Below, piece after piece: positions 33,777 through 42,261 of a DNA stretch of 64,000 bases. Under the pieces are notes generated by a model. That model was not told where the DNA came from, ran no database searches, and saw only the letters and a program-made list of their open reading frames with translations. The stretch comes from Deinococcus aquaticus (lineage in GTDB: Bacteria; Deinococcota; Deinococci; Deinococcales; Deinococcaceae), in the NCBI RefSeq assembly GCF_028622095.1, contig NZ_CP115165.1:434001-498000 (forward strand), read 5' to 3'. The number at the start of each line of letters is the position of its first letter. Within the stretch, counting starts at the first letter, position 1. Position numbers and translations under genes: made by a program.

Positions 33777-34166
33777 TTACTGACCCAGGGAGTCGCGCAG
33801 TTCGCGGGCCAGCACGGCCGGGTTCAGCAGCGGGCCACCGGGCAGGTCGATCAGCAGGGCGCTGCTGACGGGCGGGGTGGGCAGGGCCGTGACGCCGAAC
33901 ACCTCGTTGACCAGCAGGGCCACGCGGTCCCCTTCAAGGCTGGTCAGGACCATCAGGCGGGGCTCGTCGGCGGCGGGCGCGCCGGTCAGGAGGGGAGCGA
34001 GGTTCACCAGTGGCACGGCGCGGCCCTGCACGGTGGTCAGGCCCAGTAGCAGTGGCTCGCCGTTCGGGAGGGGCGCGACCGGTCCCAGCTCGGCGATGGT
34101 CTGCTCTCCCGAGAGGGGCAGGGCCACGCGTTCGCCCTGAATGCGGACCAGCAGCGCGTCCGGCAT
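33777..34166 (-). CDS. CheW-like adaptor protein
   Basis: A 129-residue single CheW domain (GLTTVQGRAVPLVNLAPLL and LVNEVFGV are the usual conserved stretches). It would couple the MCP to the CheA kinase. The start ATG overlaps the preceding gene's stop by one base (TGATG), a strong sign of coupling. The C-terminal ARELRDSLG resembles PilI/PixI more than enteric CheW. It is followed by a 99-bp gap before the MCP gene, which has its own ribosome binding site. Confidence 0.82.
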   Translation of the reverse strand: MPDALLVRIQGERVALPLSGEQTIAELGPVAPLPNGEPLLLGLTTVQGRAVPLVNLAPLLTGAPAADEPRLMVLTSLEGDRVALLVNEVFGVTALPTPPVSSALLIDLPGGPLLNPAVLARELRDSLGQ

Positions 34167-34528
34167 CAGCCGATCAGTTTGGCGATCACGCCGTACAGCT
34201 GGTCGGGCGTGTACGGCTTGACGATGTAATCGTCGGCACCCTGACGCAGGCCCCACTTCACGTCGGTTTCGTTGCCCTTGCTGGACACGAACACGACTTT
34301 CAGGGCTTCCATGCCGGGCTGGCGGCGCAGGCCGCGCACGACCTCGTAGCCGTTGCGGCCGGGCATCACGACGTCCACCATCAGCAGGTCGGGTTTGACC
34401 TGTTCGGCCACAGCTTCCACCTGCGCGGGGTCGTTCAGGGCCGTGACGGTGTGGGCAGTGCCGTTCAAGGCGGCTTCCATGAACTTCAGGTCGGCGGGGG
34501 AGTCATCAACGATCAGGATTCGTGCCAT
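34166..34528 (-). CDS. CheY-like single-domain response regulator (PilH/PixH-like)
   Basis: A 120-residue stand-alone REC domain. It has the acidic pair IVDDS, phospho-Asp in LMVDVVMPG, Thr/Ser switch region VFVSSKG and Lys in IVKPYTP. It is the first gene of the chemosensory run, with GGAAG before the ATG, and its stop overlaps the CheW start. Such proteins act as output or phosphate sink for the CheA kinase. Confidence 0.88.
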   Translation of the reverse strand: MARILIVDDSPADLKFMEAALNGTAHTVTALNDPAQVEAVAEQVKPDLLMVDVVMPGRNGYEVVRGLRRQPGMEALKVVFVSSKGNETDVKWGLRQGADDYIVKPYTPDQLYGVIAKLIG

Positions 34529-34691
34529 GCAGATTCAACTTCCTTGGGGGGCCGCGCACCGGGGTGACCGGGCGCGTACCGGAAACCATTCCGGGGGAGG
34601 GGGCGAAGCGGGAGAACACACAAGCGGGAGGACGGGGAATGTGGGCGCGCGGCCCAGAAGGGGGACAGGGTGAGGTGTGAGCAGGGGGGGT

Positions 34692-35510
34692 TCAGTCGGC
34701 GGCGCTGCCGGCGCCGAAATCCATCTCGTCGAGATCGCCGCCGCGTCCGGCGTCCATCAGGATGCTGGTGACGGCCAGACCGATCAGCAGGAACGACACG
34801 ACGCCCACGATCAGGGCCAGCAGCGAGGTGTCCACGCCACCGGAGGCCAGTCCGGTCTTCATCTCGTCGACCACGTGGTAGTTCAGGGCGGCCATGCCTG
34901 TGTAGTGCATGCCGATTACGGCGGCGCCCATCACGAGGCCCGCGCCGACCTTCACGCCCAGCAGGGCCATGCGGCTCTGACGGGTCACCCACTCGCTGGA
35001 CAGAAGGCGGAACAGGAAGAACGCGACCATGCTGGCGCCCACGGCGATCAGGACCGAGGCGATCAGCGGGAACCACACGAGCTGCACTTCCGTGCCGGGC
35101 ATCTGGTAGGCGGCCATGCCGGTGTAGTGCATGATCACGATTCCCAGACCGGCGACCGATCCGGCGGTGGCCAGACGGCCCAGACTCAGAGGTCCGGCGT
35201 GCAGGATGCGCAGCGCGGGGTAGATCAGCGCCACGGCGATCAGGCCGGAGAACACGGTCAGGCCCGGGTTGAAGTTGGCAGCCACGTTCACCTGGTAGGC
35301 CAGCATGCCCACGAAGTGCATGGCCCAGATGCCGTACCCGAGCACCAGGGCCTGCGCAATCAGCCAGAAGCGGCTGGCGCTCTGACTGAAGTTCTGCCCG
35401 GCGCGGCCCGCCAGTTCCAGCGAGACGTACGATGCCAGCGCCGCAATGATGTAAGACAACACGATGTAGGAGCTGTTCCACTGCGCGCTCACCATCTGAG
35501 AATGATCCAT
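34692..35510 (-). CDS. Stand-alone MHYT-domain integral membrane sensor
   Basis: A 272-residue protein with seven predicted helices. It contains three MHYT-type motifs (MHFVGM, MHYTGM, MHYTGM), each near the outer membrane face and proposed to bind a metal or a gas such as O2, CO or NO. Most MHYT proteins carry GGDEF/EAL or kinase domains; this one ends in a short acidic Gly/Asp tail, so it must signal through a partner. The ATG at 35510 follows GGAGGA by 7 nt; an earlier in-frame Met (13 codons up) would place the ribosome binding site inside the gene. It lies 163 bp upstream of the cheY-like gene on the same strand and may belong to that transcript. Confidence 0.82.
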   Translation of the reverse strand: MDHSQMVSAQWNSSYIVLSYIIAALASYVSLELAGRAGQNFSQSASRFWLIAQALVLGYGIWAMHFVGMLAYQVNVAANFNPGLTVFSGLIAVALIYPALRILHAGPLSLGRLATAGSVAGLGIVIMHYTGMAAYQMPGTEVQLVWFPLIASVLIAVGASMVAFFLFRLLSSEWVTRQSRMALLGVKVGAGLVMGAAVIGMHYTGMAALNYHVVDEMKTGLASGGVDTSLLALIVGVVSFLLIGLAVTSILMDAGRGGDLDEMDFGAGSAAD

Positions 35511-35771
35511 ATGTCGTTCCTCCTTCGTCACGGTTGGCCCACCGTTCAACGTCTCTGAACCATAAACCCAGCGAACTCACATAAAACTTACTGATCCGGA
35601 AGGTGATCGGCGGCACAGGCAAACATGAAAAACTGCACTCTCATGATGTGCGGGCGGTCAGTCGCCATTCCGGCGGCCCCGGCCGACACGTGCCCTTCCC
35701 TCTCCCCCGCTGCGCTCCTGCCCCGCACAGGTGTGCCGCACCCGCACGGTTACGCCCCGTATGGTGACCTC

Positions 35772-36479
35772 ATGACCTCCTTCCCCCTGACCGACAGGTT
35801 CACGGCCGCCCTGGCCCTCGCCAGCCAGTGGCACGCCGGGCAATACCGCAAGGTGCCCACCGGCGAAACGCCGGTCATTCCGTACCTGTCTCACCTGCTG
35901 GGCGTGGCATCCATCGCCCTGGAGTACGGCGCGACCGAAGATCAGGCCATCGCCGCGCTGCTACACGACGCCCTGGAAGACGGCCCGGCCAACACCGGAC
36001 AGACACCCGCCCACCTGCGCGAGCAGATCGCCGGAACGTTCGGAGAGAGCGTCGCCCATCTCGTGGACGACGCCACCGACGACACCCCCGCCCCCGGCCA
36101 GCCCAAACGCCCCTGGCCGGCCCGCAAGGCCGGGTACCTGACCAGCCTGCACGGCAAGAACGCGGCCTCACTGCTCGTCAGTGCTTCAGACAAACTGCAT
36201 AACGCCCGCACCATCCTCGCCGATGTCAGCGTCCTGCCCGCCGACCAGCGCGCCGCGTACTTCGACCGTTTCGGGCAGGGCCACGGAGGCACCCTCCAGT
36301 ACTACCGCCTGCTCAGTGACCACTACCATGCGGCTCCCTCCGCCCACACCCAGCCACGCCTGCGCGCCCTGCTGGACGAACTCGACCTGACCGTCACCGC
36401 CCTGGAACACGCCACCGGCCTGACCAGCAACCAGACCCGCCAGCTGCCGCTGCTGCAAAGTGCTCAGGCACCCCAGTAA
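35772..36479 (+). CDS. HD-domain hydrolase, small alarmone hydrolase-like
   Basis: A 235-residue metal-dependent phosphohydrolase. It has a His in YLSHLLGVA, the HDALEDG motif and SASDKLHNARTIL, the arrangement of the (p)ppGpp hydrolase half of RelA/SpoT proteins. The HDxxED set is complete. There is no synthetase, TGS or ACT domain, so it resembles a small alarmone hydrolase (Mesh1 type). The actual substrate could be another nucleotide. TATGGT (35760-35765) lies 6 nt before the ATG at 35772; an in-frame extension upstream looks non-coding. Confidence 0.72.
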   Translation: MTSFPLTDRFTAALALASQWHAGQYRKVPTGETPVIPYLSHLLGVASIALEYGATEDQAIAALLHDALEDGPANTGQTPAHLREQIAGTFGESVAHLVDDATDDTPAPGQPKRPWPARKAGYLTSLHGKNAASLLVSASDKLHNARTILADVSVLPADQRAAYFDRFGQGHGGTLQYYRLLSDHYHAAPSAHTQPRLRALLDELDLTVTALEHATGLTSNQTRQLPLLQSAQAPQ

Positions 36480-36510
36480 CTAAGGCATGCGCCGTAGCCC
36501 ATGCCCGAAA

Positions 36511-36535
36511 CGAAAAACCCCCTCTGGGAGGGGGT
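36511..36535 (-). terminator. Rho-independent terminator of tRNA genes
   Basis: On the minus strand a perfect 8-bp stem with a 3-nt loop is followed by TTTTTCGTTT. It lies 6 bp beyond the CCA end of the last tRNA-Arg gene. Confidence 0.85.
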
Positions 36536-36540
36536 CTGTG

Positions 36541-36619
<79 letters not shown>

Positions 36620-36655
36620 CCTGTTGATTGCTGGCGCTCATTGCCCAGCCGAAAG

Positions 36656-36684
36656 AGGTTACAGGGTTCAGACGGAAATTGCAA
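36656..36684 (-). promoter_or_regulatory. Candidate promoter for second tRNA-Arg copy
   Basis: On the minus strand TTGCAA and TAACCT are separated by exactly 17 bp and lie about 39 bp before the tRNA 5' end. Confidence 0.55.
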
Positions 36685-36735
36685 GTAGGGTTGCGGCGTC
36701 AGGGCAGGAACACACCGCGAGCCAGAACAGCGAAA

Positions 36736-36754
36736 CCCCCGCGCATGGCGGGGG
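36736..36754 (-). terminator. Hairpin after first tRNA-Arg copy
   Basis: A 7-bp GC stem (36736-36742 with 36748-36754) and short loop, followed on the minus strand by GTTTCG. It would end the first tRNA transcript. Confidence 0.6.
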
Positions 36755-36764
36755 CTTTCTGTGG

Positions 36765-36843
<79 letters not shown>

Positions 36844-36882
36844 CCTGTTGGTGCTGTATTCAACGTGCTGGGCGTTGAATGT

Positions 36883-36970
36883 TGGCGAAGAGGGAGGGAT
36901 TCGAACCCTCGATACCTTGCGGTATACACCCTTAGCAGGGGTGCGGTTTCAACCACTCACCCACCTCTCC
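36883..36970 (-). tRNA. tRNA-Ser (GCT)
   Basis: An 88-nt class II tRNA with a long variable arm, discriminator G and encoded CCA. The anticodon loop is CTGCTAA, anticodon GCT, decoding AGC/AGU. The acceptor arm GGAGAGG/CCTCTTC has one G-U pair. Confidence 0.95.
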
Positions 36971-36987
36971 AGTCCGGTTGTCATGTT

Positions 36988-37076
<89 letters not shown>

Positions 37077-37120
37077 CTGCATGGCGGGGCGCGCCGTTGC
37101 TTAACTCAGGCGCGAGAGGA

Positions 37121-37149
37121 AGTATATGAGGGGGGGCGCGTCCTGTCAA
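37121..37149 (-). promoter_or_regulatory. Strong housekeeping promoter of tRNA operon
   Basis: On the minus strand TTGACA (37144-37149) and TATACT (37121-37126) are separated by 17 bp, a near-perfect primary-sigma promoter. The first tRNA begins about 45 bp from the -10. Confidence 0.85.
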
Positions 37150-37156
37150 ATGCGGG

Positions 37157-38428
37157 TCAGGGGCGGCGGCGTAGCAGCGGCAGGGCCAGCAGGGTCAGCG
37201 CGGCCAGCGCCCAGGGCCACAACCTGGGGCGGGAGGCGCGGGCCTCGCCGCGCAGCAGGGCGCGCAGGGCGGTTTCGTGCGGGGTGGGTTCGGGGGGCGT
37301 GAGGGGGGCGGCAGGGAGGGTCAGGTCGGCGGACAGGGTGTCGGTGCGGTAGGCGTTCTCGCGGGGGTGGCCGCTGCCGGCGGCGAGGTGCAGGCCGGTC
37401 TGGCGGAGCTGGTCGGCGGGGCCGTCCTCGACCCAGGGGGTCAGGGCCAGGAAGCCGGGGCGGGGGTCAGTCAGGACGTAACTGCGCGGCTGGGGGGCCT
37501 GTTCGGGCGGGCCGGTGATGGCACTCTGGCCGTCGAAGGTGAGGTTCAGGAGGTTTCCGACGACCATGGGGTTCACGGCGTAGCGGATCTGGGCGCTGGT
37601 GCTGGTGACCTGCCAGCTGCTTTCCAGCCACGCGACGGTCTGGTCGCGGATGTGGGCAGGGTCGGGCGGCAGGCCTTCCTTGGCGGTCCAGGGGGAGCCG
37701 TTCGCGTCGGGTTGTAGCAGGACGGTGCAGCCCTGCGCTTCCAGCGTGCCGATCACGTCGGGCCGGAAGGCGTCGAGGCTGATGGCGACGCCCAGGTTCC
37801 CGGCGGGTGTGGGGAACACGCGCATCTCGCGCAGGTCGCCGGGGGTGAGGTCCACGCCGCCCGCCTGCTCGTCGGGGGTGAGGTGGACCTTGTCGGTCAC
37901 GCCGATCAGGTCGCCGCTGGGGTCGAGAAGGACAGTCTGGTTGGTCAGGATGCCGGGCGCGCGGGTCAGCTGGCGGCCGCGCAGGCGGTAGCGGGGCGTG
38001 GGGGCGCTGCCGCAGCAGAGGTACACGCCGTACTCGCGGGCCAGGTCGCGGCAGGTGTGCAGGTACAGGGCGGTGTTCTCGTCGATTCCGGCAAGTTGCA
38101 GGGCGCGGATGGGTGACACGCGTTCGCGCAGCAGGATGGGCAGCGTGCGCGGCAGCCTCGCCAGGAACAGGGCCAGCGCCACGCGCTCAAAGGTGCGCAG
38201 TCGCAGCGCCCAGCCGCCGCCGCGCAGGACCAGCGGCAGACCGTTCAGTTCGGTCAGGACGACCAGGGTGGGGTGGTCGGCGCTCAGGTGCGGGCGGGCG
38301 GATTCCAGCTGGGCGCGCATCCAGCGGCGGAAGGCGTCGGCGTCCGTGAAGTCGCTGGCGTGCCATCTGGGCTGCACGGCCACGGCGCGCACGACCCGGT
38401 CCGGGGCGGTGGTGGAGTGGGAGGTCAT
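37157..38428 (-). CDS. Nitrilase-superfamily protein lacking the catalytic Cys, C-terminal membrane anchor
   Basis: A 423-residue protein with the nitrilase/amidase fold. The catalytic Glu (LTELNGLPL) and Lys (DKVHLTPDE) are present. The nucleophile position reads ISLDAFRPD, with Ser217 where the family has Cys (IC-D pattern). Amidase activity is therefore doubtful; it may be a binding or regulatory protein. A single C-terminal helix (about 400-418, WPWALAALTLLALPLL) followed by RRRP would anchor it to the membrane, unusual for the family. TACCCT (38438-38443, complement) is 9 nt before the ATG. It is divergent from pxpB, which also handles an amide-type substrate. Confidence 0.75.
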   Translation of the reverse strand: MTSHSTTAPDRVVRAVAVQPRWHASDFTDADAFRRWMRAQLESARPHLSADHPTLVVLTELNGLPLVLRGGGWALRLRTFERVALALFLARLPRTLPILLRERVSPIRALQLAGIDENTALYLHTCRDLAREYGVYLCCGSAPTPRYRLRGRQLTRAPGILTNQTVLLDPSGDLIGVTDKVHLTPDEQAGGVDLTPGDLREMRVFPTPAGNLGVAISLDAFRPDVIGTLEAQGCTVLLQPDANGSPWTAKEGLPPDPAHIRDQTVAWLESSWQVTSTSAQIRYAVNPMVVGNLLNLTFDGQSAITGPPEQAPQPRSYVLTDPRPGFLALTPWVEDGPADQLRQTGLHLAAGSGHPRENAYRTDTLSADLTLPAAPLTPPEPTPHETALRALLRGEARASRPRLWPWALAALTLLALPLLRRRP

Positions 38429-38513
38429 GTGCCGTTCAGGGTAGCGGGCGGCGCGTGAGATCGCAGCAGGATTGCGCTGTGCGGGGCCGGGCGGAACCCG
38501 TAGCATGGAGGGC

Positions 38514-39197
38514 GTGAGCGGCGAGGCGTCCGGGGCAGACTTCAACAGTCTGGTCTTCACGTGTCTGGGGGACGCGGCCCTGAGTGTGAGCACGCCGCGC
38601 GCGCGGGCGCTGCTGGCGGGCCTGCGAGACACGCCGCTGCCGGGGGTGCTGGAGGTCGTTCCGGCGCTGATGAGGCTGACCGTGCTGTTCGATCCGCTGA
38701 GGCTGGACGCCGGGCAGCTGGAGGCGGCGCTGCGCGGGCGGCTGGCGGGATTGCGGGAGCAGCCGGACGGGCCGGGCGCGGGCGGCGCCGCGCGGACGCT
38801 GGTGGTGCCCGTCGTGTTCGGCGGGGCGGGCGGCCCGGACCTGGAGTGGTGCGCGGCCCACGCCGGGCTGACCGGGGAGGCGTTCGTGTCGGCGCTGTGC
38901 GCGCAGAAGCTGGAGGTGGCGTTCCTGGGGTTCACGCCAGGATTCGCGTTCCTGACGGGCCTGCCGCCGTCACTGCGGATGCCGCGCCTGGACGCGCCGC
39001 GCGGGCGGGTTCCGGCGGGCAGCGTGGCGCTGGGCGGGCCGTGGGCGGGCGTCTATCCCAGCGGCACGCCCGGCGGCTGGCGCATCGTGGGCCACACGGA
39101 CCTGAGTCTGTTCGACCTGTCGCGGCCCGAGCCGGTGCCGTGGCGGGCCGGGGACCACGTGCAGTTCCGGGCGGTCATGGCCAGGAGCGCGAGGTGA
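38514..39197 (+). CDS. pxpB: 5-oxoprolinase subunit PxpB
   Basis: PxpB works with PxpC and PxpA to hydrolyse 5-oxoproline (pyroglutamate) to glutamate with ATP, clearing a metabolic damage product. The 227-residue protein has the family motif GFTPGFAFLTGL and the SVALGG and YPSGTPGGW segments. Two close starts exist. GTG 38514 is preferred because TAGCAT (38501-38506) lies 7 nt before it, whereas ATG 38505 overlaps that -10. Its stop overlaps the pxpC start by 4 nt. A longer N-terminal frame is not credible. Confidence 0.9.
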   Translation: MSGEASGADFNSLVFTCLGDAALSVSTPRARALLAGLRDTPLPGVLEVVPALMRLTVLFDPLRLDAGQLEAALRGRLAGLREQPDGPGAGGAARTLVVPVVFGGAGGPDLEWCAAHAGLTGEAFVSALCAQKLEVAFLGFTPGFAFLTGLPPSLRMPRLDAPRGRVPAGSVALGGPWAGVYPSGTPGGWRIVGHTDLSLFDLSRPEPVPWRAGDHVQFRAVMARSAR

Positions 39198-40189
39198 TTG
39201 AGGTGATCCGGCCGGGCGTGCAGTCCACCGTGCAGGACGCCGGGCGGCGCGTGCGGGCGCTGGGCGTTCCGGCAGGCGGCGCGGCGGACGCGGCGGCCCG
39301 CCGACTGGCGAACGCCCTGGTCGGGAACGCGCCGGAGAGTCGCGCGGCGGGGCTGGAGGTCACGCTGTCCGGCCCCACGCTGCTGTTTCACGCGGCGGCA
39401 CTGGTCAGCCTGTGCGGCGCGCCGTTCGAGGTGGCGCTGCTCGGCGCGGACGGCGCGGGTCGGCCCTTCGCGCCCTGGCGGGCCGTGCCGGTGCAGGCTG
39501 GTGACCGACTGAGCATCGGGGGTACCCCGGCGGGCGCGCGGGCGTTCCTGGCGGTGCGGGGCGGGCTGGACGTACCAGAGGTGTTCGGCAGTCGCGGCAC
39601 GGACCTGCGCAGTGCGTTCGGGGGCGTGCAGGGGCGGGCGCTGCGGGCGGGGGACCGACTGGCGTGGTCTCCCCTGCCCGGGGTGAGGCCCGCGCGGGCG
39701 TTCGTGTCGCCGGAGCTGCGCACGCCGGTCGGGCCGGACCACACGCTGCGGGTGCAGGTCACGCCGGACGCCACGCCGGACCTGCTGGACGCGCTGACCG
39801 GGCAGACGTTCACGGTGAGCGCGCAGGCGGACCGCATGGGCGCGCGGCTGTCCGGGGTGGTCGCCGCGCCGCACGACCCGGCGCGCGCCAGTGTGCCGAA
39901 CGTGCCGGGCATGGTTCAGCTGCCGCCAGACGGACAGCCCATCCTGCTACTACCGGACGCCGGCACGCACGGCGGCTACCCCACGCCGCTGGTCGTGATC
40001 AGCGCGGACCTGCCCCGGCTGGCGCAGTTGCGGCCCGGTGACCGCGTGACCCTGCGGCCCGTCACGCCCGCACAGGCCCGCGCGGCGCTGTGGGCGCACG
40101 AGCGGGGGCTGCGGCAGGCCGAGTGGGCGCTGCGGCACTGGTACGCGGGGGCCGGGAGCGCTCCTCTATGCTGCGCCCATGCAGATTGA
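39194..40189 (+). CDS. pxpC: 5-oxoprolinase subunit PxpC
   Basis: A 331-residue partner of PxpB (KipA/allophanate hydrolase subunit 2-like). It has RPGVQSTVQDAGR at the start, the GVPAGGAAD segment, SRGTDL and the DAGTHGGYPTP motif, all characteristic. The GTG start overlaps the pxpB stop (GTGA) and its own end overlaps pxpA by 11 nt. All three subunits are therefore co-translated in the order B-C-A. Confidence 0.9.
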   Translation: MIEVIRPGVQSTVQDAGRRVRALGVPAGGAADAAARRLANALVGNAPESRAAGLEVTLSGPTLLFHAAALVSLCGAPFEVALLGADGAGRPFAPWRAVPVQAGDRLSIGGTPAGARAFLAVRGGLDVPEVFGSRGTDLRSAFGGVQGRALRAGDRLAWSPLPGVRPARAFVSPELRTPVGPDHTLRVQVTPDATPDLLDALTGQTFTVSAQADRMGARLSGVVAAPHDPARASVPNVPGMVQLPPDGQPILLLPDAGTHGGYPTPLVVISADLPRLAQLRPGDRVTLRPVTPAQARAALWAHERGLRQAEWALRHWYAGAGSAPLCCAHAD

Positions 40190-40919
40190 TCTGAACGCGG
40201 ACCTGGGTGAGGGCAGCGCGCACGAGGAGGCGGTCATGGCGTCCGTGACGAGCGCGAACATCGCGTGCGGCGGGCACGCCGGGGACACGGAAACGATGCG
40301 GGATTCGCTGCGGCTCGCGGCGCGGTTCGGGGTGGCGGCGGGCGCCCACCCGGGCTTCCCGGACCGCGAGGGCTTCGGGCGGCGTGAACTGCACTTCCCG
40401 CCGGCCGAGGTCACGGTTTTCGTGCGCGAGCAGATCGAGGCCCTGAAGGCCGTGGCGGCGCGCGAGGGCGTGCAGCTGTGTCACGTCAAGCCGCACGGGA
40501 TGCTGTACAACATGGCCGCGCGTGACCCGGCGCTGGCGCGGGCAGTCGCGCAGGCGGCGGCAGACAGCGGCATAGGGCTGTACTTCGGACTGGCGGGCCA
40601 GGACAGCGTGATGCTGCGCGAGGCTTCCGCGCTGGGCCTGCGGGCGCTGGGCGAGGGCTTTGCGGACCGGGGGTACGCACCGGACGGGACCCTGTGGCCG
40701 CGCGGTCAGGCAGGCGACCTGCTCGGCGCGGCCGACGCGGCGGCGCAGGGCGTGAGGATTGCGCGCGAGGGCCGCACGCGCGCCGTGACCGGGCAGGACA
40801 TCGCCGTTCCGGCCGGAACGCTGTGCCTGCACGGCGACGGCCCCGAGGCAGCCGCCCTGGCGAGTGAGCTGCGCCGGGCGCTGCAGGAGGCGGGCGTGCA
40901 GGTCGCCGCCCCAGCCTGA
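40179..40919 (+). CDS. pxpA: 5-oxoprolinase subunit PxpA (LamB/YcsF family)
   Basis: A 246-residue LamB/YcsF protein. DLNADLGEG, SANIACGGHAGD, GAHPGFPDREGFGRR and HVKPHGMLYN are hallmark motifs. PxpA is the TIM-barrel-like subunit that completes the ATP-dependent 5-oxoprolinase. The ATG at 40179 lies within the end of pxpC, so translation is coupled. Confidence 0.93.
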   Translation: MQIDLNADLGEGSAHEEAVMASVTSANIACGGHAGDTETMRDSLRLAARFGVAAGAHPGFPDREGFGRRELHFPPAEVTVFVREQIEALKAVAAREGVQLCHVKPHGMLYNMAARDPALARAVAQAAADSGIGLYFGLAGQDSVMLREASALGLRALGEGFADRGYAPDGTLWPRGQAGDLLGAADAAAQGVRIAREGRTRAVTGQDIAVPAGTLCLHGDGPEAAALASELRRALQEAGVQVAAPA

Positions 40920-41040
40920 CATGCCGACAGGCGTGACCTCCCAGACGGGGCAGGTCTGCCGGCCGGGCTTAAGAATGTGGGGGGGATGAGGCGGACTGTC
41001 AGGACAGAGTGAGAGTTTGCCTGCTTCACTGTCAGGCAGC

Positions 41041-42192
41041 ATGAGACGCCCGCCTCTTTCCCCCAGGGATTCCCTGACTGCCAGTCAGGTGGGCGGCGTG
41101 GCCCGCGACAGCCTGGACCGCCGCGCCCTGAACCGCCGCCTGCTGGGGGTGGTGCTGGCCGCGCTGCTGCTGAAGATGCTGTCCCTGCCCATGAGCAGTT
41201 TCGAGCGGGCGGCGCTGCCGCTGCTGGCGCTGCTGATGGCCGGCGTGGCCGCCAGCACCCACAATGCCCGGGTGCCGCTGCGGACCCTGCACCTGACCAC
41301 GCTGCTGGGGGCCTGGGCGTACCTGCTGGGCAGCCTGTGGTTCGTGCTGTTCCGCGTGCCTTCAGAGTTGCAGCTGGTCAACCTGAGTGGCATGGGGCCG
41401 TGGATCACGGTGCTGATCGCCTCGCACCTGTGGCTGCTGGGCCGCCAGGACAGCAGGCTGCTGAACCTGCTGGGGCTGGGCGGCGTGGCGGGCCTGACGC
41501 TGGTGTACGTCGCCGGGCACGGTGCCTGGGCGTCCCCGATCGTGGGGATGGTCGTGCAGACCCTGCTGGCGTCCACAATTCTGCTGGTCGGGCAGCACAG
41601 CGCGGTCCTGCGCACGCTGGGCAATCTGCGGCGGGACCTGCTGGGCGGCGGTCTGCCCGGCGAGCACGATCCGCTGACCGGTCTGCCGGGCCGCCAGGGA
41701 ACCGAGGACGCGCTGGTCCGCGAGTTCCAGCGGCGGCCCGAGGGCCTCAGCGTGGCCGTGATCGGCGTGGACGGACTGGGAGCCCTTCAGGAGCAGTACG
41801 GGCTGGGGTTCACCGAGCGGCTGGTGGCGCACCTGTCCCGCGTGACGCTGGGCGTGGTGCGGGATCAGGATGTGCTGGGTCGCCTGGGGGCAGATCAGCT
41901 GGTGATGGTGATGCGCACGCCGGACGCCCGCGCGGCCCGCGCCGCCTGCGAGCGCCTGCGGGTGCGCATCGCGTCCCGTCCGCTGGAGGGCGTGAACCTG
42001 ACGGTCAGTGTGGGTGTGGCGTTCTACGCCGAGCATGCCGACCCGCAGGCGCTGTGGCAGGAAGCGCAGGACGCGCTGGCATCGGTGCAGGGCAGTTCCC
42101 AGAACCGCGTGGCGCTGGGCGTGTGGCACGCGGCCGGTGCGGACGACCGCCCGGATCAGAACGGGAGCGCGCCGCAGGTCTTCCCCGCCTGA
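41041..42192 (+). CDS. Membrane protein with degenerate GGDEF domain
   Basis: A 383-residue protein with about six transmembrane helices (roughly 30-185) followed by a GGDEF-fold domain starting at DPLTGLPGRQG. The active-site motif is altered to RLGADQLVMVM (GADQL instead of GGDEF), so cyclase activity is unlikely; it may bind c-di-GMP or GTP, or act as a partner. I chose the ATG at 41041 over an upstream TTG (41017). It is separated from pxpA by a 121-bp gap with no obvious hairpin. Compare the intact GGDEF protein at 9018-10709. Confidence 0.72.
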   Translation: MRRPPLSPRDSLTASQVGGVARDSLDRRALNRRLLGVVLAALLLKMLSLPMSSFERAALPLLALLMAGVAASTHNARVPLRTLHLTTLLGAWAYLLGSLWFVLFRVPSELQLVNLSGMGPWITVLIASHLWLLGRQDSRLLNLLGLGGVAGLTLVYVAGHGAWASPIVGMVVQTLLASTILLVGQHSAVLRTLGNLRRDLLGGGLPGEHDPLTGLPGRQGTEDALVREFQRRPEGLSVAVIGVDGLGALQEQYGLGFTERLVAHLSRVTLGVVRDQDVLGRLGADQLVMVMRTPDARAARAACERLRVRIASRPLEGVNLTVSVGVAFYAEHADPQALWQEAQDALASVQGSSQNRVALGVWHAAGADDRPDQNGSAPQVFPA

Positions 42193-42261
42193 CAGCAGAG
42201 CGGCGCTGAAGCTTGCTGGGGTAATGGAACGGCCCGGTCGTCCGTTCCAGTGGGGTCCGGG

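Noticed and set aside
35511..35771. Radiation/desiccation response motif upstream of the MHYT or HD genes
   Set aside because: I looked for the Deinococcus RDRM palindrome pattern (TTATGTCA-type) here and saw no convincing match.
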